Shown here piece after piece: positions 17,948 to 24,641 of a stretch of 64,000 nucleotides of DNA. The notes beneath the pieces were generated by a model, which saw only the letters and a program-made list of their open reading frames with translations, ran no database searches and had not been told where the DNA came from. Source of the stretch: Microcaldota archaeon. GTDB lineage: Archaea; Micrarchaeota; Micrarchaeia; Norongarragalinales; Norongarragalinaceae. Each line of letters opens with the position of its first letter. Position 1 is the stretch's first letter. The stretch is from NCBI GenBank assembly GCA_016207165.1, contig JACQQD010000009.1, forward strand, positions 1 to 64,000, written 5' to 3'. A program made the translations under genes and the position numbers.

Positions 17948-18020
17948 TGGGCCCGCCCGGAATCGAACCGGGAATCCTCCGCACGTCAAGCGGATGTCTT
18001 GGCCATTCGACTACGAGCCC
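17948..18020 (-). tRNA. tRNA-Val (anticodon GAC)
   Basis: A full 73-nt cloverleaf on the minus strand: acceptor GGGCUCG paired with CGGGCCC, anticodon stem CCGC/GCGG with loop TTGACGT, T-arm CCGG-TTCGATT-CCGG, discriminator A. The anticodon GAC reads GUC valine codons. There is no intron, and CCA is not encoded. Confidence 0.93.
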
Positions 18021-18084
18021 AGAAAAACGAGAAGTATAACTGGTTAAAACCTATTTTTATAGGGTTTGCGGTGCATTCCATTTC

Positions 18085-18465
18085 GTGGCCACTCCCGCAT
18101 TTGAACTCCGCCAAGAACAACACCAGATTCGATTCGTGGTTCCGCATCCCCGCGGTCACGTGACATCGTGGCGCCGCGTTTTCGCGGAAGTGTTGGCTCA
18201 CGCGGTTTTGGCGACTCAGGAAGAAAGCATCACGGACGCTGAACGAGTCCTTTGGTCCCACACCTTGGACCACTATTTTAGTTCCATGACTGTTCGCGCC
18301 AAAGGACCCGCGTCCCACGAGATTCGCGTGCCCCGCGTCGTTTTCCGCCGAAGCTTTCGTTCTCCTGAGCGAATGCACGATCTCCTGCTGGATGCCGCCG
18401 AAGCCCTTCGCAACCATGGCTCCGTGCCGCGGGACGCGTCCATTCAAGTCGTCCATTCCTCTTGA
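18085..18465 (+). CDS. hypothetical protein, member of a tandem pair
   Basis: 126 aa from GTG, with a TTTTTATAG TATA-like box about 32 nt upstream, so the mRNA is nearly leaderless. The protein is basic and soluble, rich in His and Arg, and has no signal or membrane helix. It appears distantly related to the next gene: both open with an F-L-R-E/D segment, a VP-G-H-W segment and an Ala-rich helix (RRVFAEVLAHAVLA here, KSAFAQALAYADRL there), and both end in a short D--VEHVS/IQVVHSS-like strand. Function unknown. Confidence 0.6.
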   Translation: MATPAFELRQEQHQIRFVVPHPRGHVTSWRRVFAEVLAHAVLATQEESITDAERVLWSHTLDHYFSSMTVRAKGPASHEIRVPRVVFRRSFRSPERMHDLLLDAAEALRNHGSVPRDASIQVVHSS

Positions 18466-18473
18466 GATGGTTT

Positions 18474-18824
18474 ATGGCTCGATTTGTTCTGCGTGAGGAT
18501 TCCACCCGTCGCGTACTCCAGTTGCACGTGCCCAACGGCGAACGACATTCCCGGGAAGTCTGGAAAAGCGCGTTCGCGCAAGCCTTGGCGTACGCGGACC
18601 GCCTCATGGCCCAAAGCGGCGTGACGCCGCTAAGCGCCGGAACCTTTCTGAAAAGCCTTAGAACCCGCCGTGGGAACGGCCAGTACCTGTTCCACATCGG
18701 GTTTGAAGCGCTCTCCAGCCACACCGCCTTTGACCGCCTCGTTCTGCTGGATCACGTGTCCAACTATTTACGGGATAAGCACGTCATGTCCAGCGACCGG
18801 CTTGACGTGGAGCACGTATCATGA
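18474..18824 (+). CDS. hypothetical protein, second member of the tandem pair
   Basis: 116 aa from ATG 18474, 8 nt after the previous stop, with GAGATGG just upstream. Soluble and Arg-rich. Its overall pattern resembles the preceding 126-aa protein, suggesting an old tandem duplication. The pair lies between tRNA-Val and a candidate structured RNA. I recognise no family; a nucleic-acid-related role would be a guess from context and basic charge only. Confidence 0.6.
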   Translation: MARFVLREDSTRRVLQLHVPNGERHSREVWKSAFAQALAYADRLMAQSGVTPLSAGTFLKSLRTRRGNGQYLFHIGFEALSSHTAFDRLVLLDHVSNYLRDKHVMSSDRLDVEHVS

Positions 18825-18865
18825 ATTGCCGCCCAAGTTATTACGGAAGCGTGGTTCTGGATAGG

Positions 18866-18874
18866 TATTTAAAG
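18866..18874 (+). promoter_or_regulatory. TATA box of the candidate structured RNA
   Basis: TATTTAAAG, about 25 nt before the first paired element of the RNA candidate, where no protein gene starts for another 295 nt. Confidence 0.55.
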
Positions 18875-18892
18875 CCTAATTCCGTCGCATGT

Positions 18893-19131
18893 AATCCCGG
18901 AACTGGAATGCTTCGGGCAGGGAAGCGGCAAATCGGTTGCCCTGGAAAGGGTTCGAAGGCGTTCGGCCTCCGTTCTGCGTCGGCCATCAAGGCGATGACT
19001 GGGCTATAACTCATCGCTGGAAATCTACGCAAAACGAGCTTGGATTCCTCGAGAAGGAGATAACCTCTAAATCGACCCGGTAGATTAAGTCTGCACCGGC
19101 GTGTTCATTGAGGCACTCCATCACCGGGCCC
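18893..19131 (+). ncRNA. candidate structured RNA, possibly RNase P RNA
   Basis: About 240 nt without a convincing reading frame follow a TATA box. The 5' end (CCCGG) can pair with the 3' end (CCGGG), as in a P1 helix. Internal hairpins include GGGCA/TGCCC (18915-18942), GCGATGA/TCATCGC (18992-19017), and GGAAATC/GATTCC. In order, a GGAAAG, a CTATAAC, a GGAAAnCU...GAGCUUGG block and a UAGAUUAAGUCUGC block resemble conserved regions of RNase P RNA. I could not build the essential P4 pairing, and SRP RNA motifs are absent, so the family stays tentative. Confidence 0.45.
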
Positions 19132-19168
19132 ATTTTCCCTGTAAAAGACTTTTTTTCAAGTGAATACA

Positions 19169-19288
19169 ATGGCAAGCAAGAAATCGAAGAAGCACGTCGG
19201 CGGACGCCGACAAAGCGGCAAGTCCAAAGCCAGCAAAGTCAAGAAACTCAAGGCCTTGGCGAAGAAAGGCAAAAAGTCCCGAAAGTAA
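19169..19288 (+). CDS. tiny, very basic protein (39 aa)
   Basis: A 39-codon ORF begins with ATG 19169, 37 nt after the candidate RNA. About 17 of 39 residues are Lys or Arg (MASKKSKKHVGGRRQSG at the start, KKGKKSRK at the end); the rest are mainly Ser, Gly, Ala. Such composition fits an RNA- or DNA-binding peptide, a ribosome-associated protein, or a nucleoid protein. It does not match ribosomal proteins S30e or L39e that I can recall. Co-transcription with the RNA upstream is possible. A T-run follows the stop. Confidence 0.5.
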   Translation: MASKKSKKHVGGRRQSGKSKASKVKKLKALAKKGKKSRK

Positions 19289-19309
19289 CTCTGGATTTTT
19301 TTTAACGCC

Positions 19310-20029
19310 TTACTGTTGTTGCAGTGAATAATACACGCGCTTGTTTTTGGATCCTTTGTTCTCGATTTTTTCAAGCTTTATCTGCCCGATTTCCTTGACG
19401 TTTCGCACGTGGCAGCCTCCGTCGGCCTGGATGTCAATTCCTGGAATCTCGACGATGCGAAGCTCTTTGACTGCCGGAGGCAGGACGTTGGCTAACTTCA
19501 CGATTCCGGGAATCTTGAAGGCCTCGTCTCTTGGAAGCGTGTAAATTTTCAGTTCCACGTCTTTTTGCAGTTGCTGGTTTGCATAAGCGATGCCAGCTTC
19601 AATAGCTTCTTTTTCAGCTCCGGTCTCGCAGTTGAAATCCACGCGCGTCTGGTCCTCGCCGATTTGGTTGCCCGTCAACTGAAAGCCTTTTTCGTGCATG
19701 GCGGACGCCAACACGTGCGTGGCGGTGTGCATGCGGATGATCTTGTACCGGTAATCCCAATTGATTTCCGCGGTGACTTCGTCGCCCACGCTCAACCCGT
19801 CGGCGTTCTGAAGCGTGTGCCAGACTTTCCCGGTTTCGCGGTCTTTTTTGACGTCGGAAACCACGAACTCCGCGCCGCCTTTCTTTAAAACGCCTTGGTC
19901 GCATGGAACGCCCCCTCCGGTGGCGTAAAACACGGTTTGGTCCAGTTCCACTTGGTTGGGTTGGACAGAACTAATTTTGGCGGTGCAGGTTTTTTGGTAC
20001 GCGTCATCCAGGCACAAGAGTTTCGTCAA
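19310..20029 (-). CDS. alaX: alanyl-tRNA editing protein AlaX-type
   Basis: 239 aa. It hydrolyses Ser or Gly mischarged on tRNA-Ala. The start is TTG with GGTGA 6 nt upstream. An N-terminal domain carrying FYATGGGVPCDQG is typical of the AlaX-M/L and AlaRS editing region. The zinc site shows HTATH (residues 101-105) and GGCHV (204-208). The usual CGGTH order is altered to DGGCH, so the Cys ligand is shifted. The tRNA-Ala gene lies 107 nt upstream on the same strand, an apt functional pairing. Confidence 0.9.
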   Translation of the reverse strand: MTKLLCLDDAYQKTCTAKISSVQPNQVELDQTVFYATGGGVPCDQGVLKKGGAEFVVSDVKKDRETGKVWHTLQNADGLSVGDEVTAEINWDYRYKIIRMHTATHVLASAMHEKGFQLTGNQIGEDQTRVDFNCETGAEKEAIEAGIAYANQQLQKDVELKIYTLPRDEAFKIPGIVKLANVLPPAVKELRIVEIPGIDIQADGGCHVRNVKEIGQIKLEKIENKGSKNKRVYYSLQQQ

Positions 20030-20103
20030 TGCAATTCACCTTCAAGAAAAGTTTTTTTTGCCTTCACGTAGGAAGGGGGAATCCGGAGGACCGTGAAACT
20101 GAA

Positions 20104-20125
20104 GGGGGAAACCTGGGTTTCCCCC
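20104..20125 (-). terminator. perfect hairpin between tRNA-Ala and alaX
   Basis: GGGGGAAACC and GGTTTCCCCC form a perfect 10-bp inverted repeat with a 2-nt centre, 12 nt beyond the tRNA 3' end. No U-run follows directly, so it may be a processing, stability or attenuation structure rather than a plain terminator. Confidence 0.5.
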
Positions 20126-20136
20126 TGCGGTTCCGA

Positions 20137-20208
20137 TGGACTCGGCGGGAGTCGAACCCGCAACCTCCTCCATGCCATGGAGGCAGTCTACCATTGACCT
20201 ACGAGCCC
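20137..20208 (-). tRNA. tRNA-Ala (anticodon GGC)
   Basis: A 72-nt cloverleaf on the minus strand. The acceptor GGGCUCG pairs with CGAGUCC, giving the G3:U70 wobble that marks tRNA-Ala. The anticodon stem is CCTCC/GGAGG with loop ATGGCAT (anticodon GGC), the T-arm is GCGGG-TTCGACT-CCCGC, and the discriminator is A. CCA is not encoded, and there is no intron. Confidence 0.95.
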
Positions 20209-20257
20209 CTAAGAAGTTGGAAAACTCTTTTGTTTGGCCTGCTTTTAAAGCGACGGC

Positions 20258-20617
20258 TTACTGGCCCTTGAAGATGGCTTCAATGCCTCCCTTTGGGCCT
20301 TTTCCGGCGTAGCGGGGAATCAAGTGGAAATGAACGTGGTGGATGGTGCGGCCCGCGGCTTCGCCTTCGTTGACCGCAATGTTGTACGCGTCGGGGTGGT
20401 GTTTGGCGTCAAGGGTTTTCTTGACGTGTTCCAGCGCGTCCTTGGCGTCCGCGGCTTCGTGGTCCGTCAATTCAAAAAACGATACTTTGTGCGTCTTGAG
20501 GATGACGAGGCTGTGGCCTGGGGATGCGGGGTACTTGTCGGCGATTCCGTACCAGGAATCGTTTTCGTAGAGGTAGTTTTCCGTGTTGTTCTTGAGTTTG
20601 CAGAAGAGGCAGTTCAT
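20258..20617 (-). CDS. HIT family nucleotide hydrolase/transferase
   Basis: 119 aa. Starts at ATG 20617 (MNCLFCK), 2 nt after the stop of the upstream gene; ATG 20635 would overlap it. An N-terminal CxxC zinc pair, the KTH/ILKTHK strand and the C-terminal histidine triad HHVHFHLIPR place it in the HIT superfamily (Hint/FHIT-like), acting on nucleoside phosphoramidates or dinucleotides. It is last in a minus-strand run with LSm and MinD. Confidence 0.92.
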   Translation of the reverse strand: MNCLFCKLKNNTENYLYENDSWYGIADKYPASPGHSLVILKTHKVSFFELTDHEAADAKDALEHVKKTLDAKHHPDAYNIAVNEGEAAGRTIHHVHFHLIPRYAGKGPKGGIEAIFKGQ

Positions 20618-20619
20618 TC

Positions 20620-20886
20620 CTATTTTTCGCTCCATTCTCCTTTTGGGTGCCAGTACTGGTTTCCTTCCACTGCGTTTTTGATGTATTCGCGGACGAGGTC
20701 GCCCAATTGCTCTTCAAGGTATTCGGGTGGATACGTTAAATGGGGCTCGACCAACTGTTGCCGTCCCACGGTAGGGTACACGAAGTTCCGGATGCCGAGC
20801 TTGTGTCGTGTTAGTCTTTCACCAACTAGCCCGTGTTCTTCCAATTTCCTGTCAAGCCATTCCGCCGATTTAATGTATTCGTCCAT
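20620..20886 (-). CDS. hypothetical protein (88 aa)
   Basis: A small soluble protein, mostly helical by composition, with many Glu, Leu and aromatic residues (WLDRKLEEHG; YPPEYLEEQL; ending GEWSEK). It sits 11 nt after lsm and 2 nt before the HIT gene, so it belongs to the same transcript. No family recognised. Confidence 0.65.
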   Translation of the reverse strand: MDEYIKSAEWLDRKLEEHGLVGERLTRHKLGIRNFVYPTVGRQQLVEPHLTYPPEYLEEQLGDLVREYIKNAVEGNQYWHPKGEWSEK

Positions 20887-20897
20887 GGGGTGTTTTC

Positions 20898-21122
20898 CTA
20901 CGCCGGCGAGACGTAGATGATGGTGTCGCCTCGGACCAAGAGGGTGCCGACTTTTCGTTTGACGTCGCCGTCCACGAGTTCTTCCGCGTTTTCCAGCACC
21001 AAATTCATGTGCACGTCAAAGGATGACAGGGTTCCCCGGATTTCGAAGTTGCTTTTCATGCGGATGAGCACGCTGTTTCCCAAGGAATTGTTGAGCACGT
21101 CGAACGGTCTTTTTTCGGCCAA
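20898..21122 (-). CDS. lsm: LSm (archaeal Sm-like) RNA-binding protein
   Basis: 74 aa, the normal size for an archaeal Sm protein, which forms heptameric rings binding U-rich RNA. The Sm1 motif (SFDVHMNLVLENAEE) and Sm2 motif (LLVRGDTIIYV) are intact. It follows minD by 10 nt and precedes an 88-aa gene and the HIT gene. Confidence 0.95.
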   Translation of the reverse strand: MAEKRPFDVLNNSLGNSVLIRMKSNFEIRGTLSSFDVHMNLVLENAEELVDGDVKRKVGTLLVRGDTIIYVSPA

Positions 21123-21132
21123 AAAAAATCAC

Positions 21133-21924
21133 CTATTGTTTTTTCCGGAACAAGTTGCGGAAAGAGTCAAGGATACTGCGGATGAATCCTTTTTTAACGT
21201 TTGTTTCCGGCAAAACAATCTTGGCGCCGGAGAGTTGTTCCGCGAGTTTCCCCAAGCTCAGCATGAATGGCGTGTGCGGGGCAAGGAGGGCCACGGGTTT
21301 CTGCAACGCGGAGGCGCGTCGGACGTTTCGGTCTTCGGGAAGCATGGCGGCGATCTTGATTCCCAGCAGGGCTTCCATGTCTTGCTTCTTGATTTCCGCG
21401 GGGTCATTCAACACCATGTTGGCGATGGCGCCGTGGATTTTGACCCCCTTTCGCTCCAAGTAGTTTTTGACTTTCAATCCGTCGGCCAACGCCGGCGGTT
21501 CGGGGGTCAGAAGCACGTAGGCTTCCTGCGCGGCGTCCATGGCGGCTTTGGCGTCCTCCATCCATCCCGGCGCGGCGTCGATGAACACGTAATCGTATTC
21601 TTTTTCCAATGCGAGCACGGCCTTCTTGAGGCGGTGGTAGTCGGCTTTGGACAATTTTTCCGTGGAGAGCGCGGAGGGCACGTACCTTAAACCAAAGGGG
21701 CCTTCGTAGACGGCGTCCTGGACTTCGTTTTCACCGGACAAGACGTCGTTCAGGGTGATGGGGATGCGTTCCACGTTCATCATTAGGCCGAGGTTGGCCA
21801 TGGCCACGTCGGCGTCAATGATGACGACTTTCTTGCCGTTCTTGGCCAACAACAAGCCCAAGTTCAGCGACACCGAGCTTTTGCCGACGCCTCCTTTGCC
21901 GGAAGCAAACACGATGCTCTTCAT
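21133..21924 (-). CDS. minD: MinD/ParA-family ATPase
   Basis: 263 aa. The deviant Walker A KGGVGKSS at residues 10-17, the VIIDADVAMANLG strand and VFIDAAPG match MinD-type ATPases that position complexes on membranes. The C-terminus (FIRSILDSFRNLFRKKQ) is an amphipathic basic helix, as in the MinD membrane-targeting sequence. Its ATG overlaps the stop of the upstream 175-aa gene by 4 nt, so that protein is a likely partner. No MinE or MinC is visible. Confidence 0.9.
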   Translation of the reverse strand: MKSIVFASGKGGVGKSSVSLNLGLLLAKNGKKVVIIDADVAMANLGLMMNVERIPITLNDVLSGENEVQDAVYEGPFGLRYVPSALSTEKLSKADYHRLKKAVLALEKEYDYVFIDAAPGWMEDAKAAMDAAQEAYVLLTPEPPALADGLKVKNYLERKGVKIHGAIANMVLNDPAEIKKQDMEALLGIKIAAMLPEDRNVRRASALQKPVALLAPHTPFMLSLGKLAEQLSGAKIVLPETNVKKGFIRSILDSFRNLFRKKQ

Positions 21925-22448
21925 TGATTGGTCTCCTCGTGGGTGGGCAGCTTTGCGGCGGGCGCGGTTTTCGTCAACTCGTACATCTTGAATTTTTTGC
22001 TGACGTCTTGCGGGGACGCGGTTTCCGCGTCTTTTCTGACTTCGTCTTCAAAAAATGGCGAGAATTCTTTGACTTTGACGTTGCGAAGCGCTTGTTCCTG
22101 GGGCACGAACACGCTGTCCTCGTTGAACGCCAACGCCAGATGCACTTGCTCGGACGTCAATTCGAACACTTCCAGCGTGCCGTGCTTGGCCGCGGTGGCG
22201 TTGACGAACCGCTGGAACGCTTTTTCACCGGAAAACGTTTTGTTGTAGGCGTAGTACTCGTAGGCCGCGCCCACGATTTTACCTTCATCCAACAAAAGCG
22301 TGGCTTCCTCGACGCCTTTTTGGCCTTTCACGGCCAAAGCCAGGTAGCCGGAGAAGCGCTTGCGGCGGAGTTCCTCGATGACTTTGAACGCGTCGGTGGA
22401 CGCGTTGTCCAAGTTCGTCTTGAAGGCCTTGCCGTATGGTAGATTCAT
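21921..22448 (-). CDS. uncharacterised archaeal protein coupled to MinD
   Basis: 175 aa, soluble. The first 120 residues look like an alpha/beta domain with a LDEGKIVGAAYEYYAYNKT segment, reminiscent of DUF2226-type archaeal proteins that read 'low-complexity input' domains; this assignment is weak. The last 55 residues are charged and likely disordered. It is the promoter-proximal gene of the run and overlaps minD by 4 nt, so regulation or localisation of MinD is a reasonable inference. Confidence 0.65.
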   Translation of the reverse strand: MNLPYGKAFKTNLDNASTDAFKVIEELRRKRFSGYLALAVKGQKGVEEATLLLDEGKIVGAAYEYYAYNKTFSGEKAFQRFVNATAAKHGTLEVFELTSEQVHLALAFNEDSVFVPQEQALRNVKVKEFSPFFEDEVRKDAETASPQDVSKKFKMYELTKTAPAAKLPTHEETNQ

Positions 22449-22493
22449 GTCCTGAAACCTTTGGCGTCTTTCCGGTGCGTATTACGGTTTCCG

Positions 22494-22505
22494 CCTTTAA
22501 ATATT
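22494..22505 (-). promoter_or_regulatory. TATA box of the 175-aa/minD/lsm run
   Basis: On the minus strand the site reads AATATTTAAAGG, 46 nt before the ATG at 22448. It predicts a start near 22475. Confidence 0.6.
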
Positions 22506-22556
22506 GGGTTTTTGGGGTTCCGTCCCGTAAATCGGTTTTGTTAGGCTTTTCCGGCT

Positions 22557-23003
22557 TTAGTCGCGGAGGTTGACGACTTGGTCGGCGGTGTTCTGCATGG
22601 CGGTGGAGAAGTCCGGTTCCGTGCCGACCACGATGGTTTCCTTGCCGTGGGCCTTGGCCTTGGTTAGAAGCGGCTTGAAGTCGGAGTCCCTCGAAACGAT
22701 GGCCATGATTTCGATGTTGTCGTTGAAGATGTACTCCGTGGCCTCCACGGCCAACGCCACGTCGACGTCGCTTGGAACGATGACGACTTCAAATCCCTGG
22801 TTCGTCACGGCTTCAATGAGTTTGTCGGAGGCGTATTGGTCCAAAAACACTTTGGCGACTTTCAATTTTCCAAAGCGCTCCAGTTTTTTCTTGACTTGGC
22901 CCAAGTCGACGTTGAGCTCTTTTCTCAGCATGTTGGGGCCGTCGACGAAGCACGCCATGTGCTTTTCTTTTTTGGACAACGCTTCCCGTAGTTTTTTCAG
23001 CAT
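22557..23003 (-). CDS. NYN-domain (PIN-like) putative RNase
   Basis: 148 aa. The NYN/LabA-like fold is indicated by CFVDGPNM, KVFLDQYASD, VPSDVDVALAVEA and IVSRDSDFKPLL, with the conserved Asp residues expected to bind catalytic metal. An N-terminal Lys-rich helix precedes it. The family cleaves RNA. It lies 7 nt downstream of the degenerate-receiver gene, which overlaps tatD, forming a three-gene unit with two putative nucleases. Confidence 0.85.
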   Translation of the reverse strand: MLKKLREALSKKEKHMACFVDGPNMLRKELNVDLGQVKKKLERFGKLKVAKVFLDQYASDKLIEAVTNQGFEVVIVPSDVDVALAVEATEYIFNDNIEIMAIVSRDSDFKPLLTKAKAHGKETIVVGTEPDFSTAMQNTADQVVNLRD

Positions 23004-23010
23004 GGATTTT

Positions 23011-23406
23011 CTAACCCAGGTGTTTTTTCAATGCGGCTTGAAGATTCTTGACGAATGACCCTTCATCTGAGACGAATTCGTTTGCTCCAGATTGCATTGC
23101 CAATTCGGCTTGATTCGGGTTGCCGCTGGTCACCACGATCGGAATTTCTTTCCCTCGTTGTCGGATGCGTTTGATGAATTCGATGCCGCTGGGGGTCCGA
23201 ACGGTTCCCGCGTTGGTAATAACCAGTTCAACCATTCCTCGGTGCGCTTTCTCATTCAGGTGATTTTCTGCATCGGCATGGTCTGTGTACTCCGCAACTG
23301 GTTTTTCCGGATACTGGCGTTCTACAATGCCTGTAATGAGTTTCGCGTTCGACGAGCTCGTGTGCACGACGAGGACGTGCGGGCCTTCCATCCGTTTTAA
23401 TGCCAT
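23011..23406 (-). CDS. degenerate receiver (REC-like) domain protein
   Basis: 131 aa, a stand-alone CheY-like fold: HVLVVH strand, VELVITN strand 3, helix GIEFIKRIRQ, PIVVTSG strand 4 and GANEFVSDEG at strand 5. The acidic pocket is replaced (HTSSS), the phospho-acceptor position is Thr/Asn instead of Asp, and the conserved Lys is absent. It should therefore act without phosphorylation. ATG 23406 is used; ATG 23391 is possible. It overlaps the tatD end by 10 nt. Confidence 0.75.
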   Translation of the reverse strand: MALKRMEGPHVLVVHTSSSNAKLITGIVERQYPEKPVAEYTDHADAENHLNEKAHRGMVELVITNAGTVRTPSGIEFIKRIRQRGKEIPIVVTSGNPNQAELAMQSGANEFVSDEGSFVKNLQAALKKHLG

Positions 23407-24146
23407 GAAAACACCTTTTCCGCGTTTTTCAGTATTTGGGTTTGCACGTCCTTTAAGTCTTTGTTTCGGGTCTTGGCGATAAAGCCGTAGGCTTCCCGCA
23501 CGTTGGCGGGTTCGTTAGTGGCGGCTTTGCCGTTTTCGTTTTTCCAGCCGTACGGCGAATCGGTTTCGCACAACAGTTGTTCCAGGGGCGCGTTTTGGGC
23601 GATCCAGGTTCGGTCCTTGCTTTGGACGGTTGGAAGGCTCAGAAAGCACCCTTGGTCCAAGGCGTTGGGCGCGAACTTTTTCTCTAGAAAGAAGTGCAGG
23701 ACTTTGGTGCAACGGTACGACGGCAGGAGATCCAGGACTTCTTGGACGGCGGCGCGGGTGTGGATGACGGCCGCCAATTTGTTTTCCTCGGCGAATTTCA
23801 GTTGGGCTTGGAAGACTTCTTTTTGGCGGGGCAAGTCTTGGGGTTTGAAGTAGTGTTGGTCCAACCCGATTTCGCCTACGGCGGAAAGCTCGTTGACGTG
23901 TTTTTCCAGAAAGGCCAGGTGGGCGTCCAGGGATTCGTTGGCGGCGTGAAAGGCATCCAGGCCGCAGGCCGCGAAAACGACGTCGGGGTTTTGTTTTTTG
24001 AGTTCCAGGGTTTTGGCGTTGGTATCCATGTTGGTGCCGTGGGTGACGCAGGCGGTTTGCGTGGTGCGCATGCGGTCCAAGATTTCAGGCAGGGTTTCGG
24101 CGAGTTTGGGGTGCTCCAGGTGGGCGTGGGCGTCGAAAAACGGCAT
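23397..24146 (-). CDS. tatD: TatD family metal-dependent DNase
   Basis: 249 aa TIM-barrel hydrolase. Metal-binding motifs are in place: FDAHAHL at the N-terminus, GEIGLDQHY, HTR and ETDSPYGW. The family has 3'-5' DNA/RNA exonuclease activity. A minus-strand TTATTTAAAG box lies at 24166-24175. The gene is first of a unit with the degenerate receiver and NYN protein. Confidence 0.92.
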   Translation of the reverse strand: MPFFDAHAHLEHPKLAETLPEILDRMRTTQTACVTHGTNMDTNAKTLELKKQNPDVVFAACGLDAFHAANESLDAHLAFLEKHVNELSAVGEIGLDQHYFKPQDLPRQKEVFQAQLKFAEENKLAAVIHTRAAVQEVLDLLPSYRCTKVLHFFLEKKFAPNALDQGCFLSLPTVQSKDRTWIAQNAPLEQLLCETDSPYGWKNENGKAATNEPANVREAYGFIAKTRNKDLKDVQTQILKNAEKVFSWH

Positions 24147-24165
24147 AAACCGGGTTTTGGGCGAT

Positions 24166-24175
24166 GCTTTAAATA
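24166..24175 (-). promoter_or_regulatory. TATA box of tatD
   Basis: TTATTTAAAG on the minus strand about 20 nt before the ATG predicts a leaderless or near-leaderless transcript. The core is nearly palindromic, so it might also serve aIF5A on the other strand. Confidence 0.5.
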
Positions 24176-24250
24176 AGGGTTTTTACCCTCATTGGCTGGA
24201 GCATTACTAGATTGAGGTGTTTCTTTTTGTCGGAGAAAATCTTTGGTTCC

Positions 24251-24625
24251 ATGGGGGACTTGCGGATCGGAAAATACGTCATCATCGAGGACGAGCCGTG
24301 CCGTATTGTCAGCATGGACAAGTCCAAGCCCGGAAAGCACGGGGCGGCCAAGATTCGCGTGGAAGCCATGGGCCTGTTTACCGGCAACAAGCGGTCCCTG
24401 GCGAAGTCCTCGGATGCCGACGTGGAAATTCCAATCATCGAGCGAAAGCGCGCGCAGGTGGTCAGCCAGACGGGTACCATTGCGCAACTCATGGACTTGA
24501 CGTCGTACGAGACGTTTGATGTCGCGATTCCCGCGGATTTTGTGGGCGTGGAAGTCGGAAAGGAAATCCAGTACATGGAAGTCATGGGAAAGCGCTTGTT
24601 GTTGCGTGTCTACGACTCGGAGTAA
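24251..24625 (+). CDS. translation factor aIF5A
   Basis: 124 aa from ATG 24251; earlier in-frame starts add a non-conserved leader. The hypusine loop SKPGKHG is intact, with the modified Lys expected at residue 29. The N-terminal SH3-like and C-terminal OB domains have normal length. aIF5A relieves ribosome stalling. The gene lies 16 nt before serS. Confidence 0.95.
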   Translation: MGDLRIGKYVIIEDEPCRIVSMDKSKPGKHGAAKIRVEAMGLFTGNKRSLAKSSDADVEIPIIERKRAQVVSQTGTIAQLMDLTSYETFDVAIPADFVGVEVGKEIQYMEVMGKRLLLRVYDSE

Positions 24626-24641
24626 AGGGTCCTTTTTTGTT

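Noticed and set aside
18893-19131. SRP (7S) RNA
   Set aside because: The helix-8 GGAAGG/AGCAGC signature that marks SRP RNA is not found in the segment.
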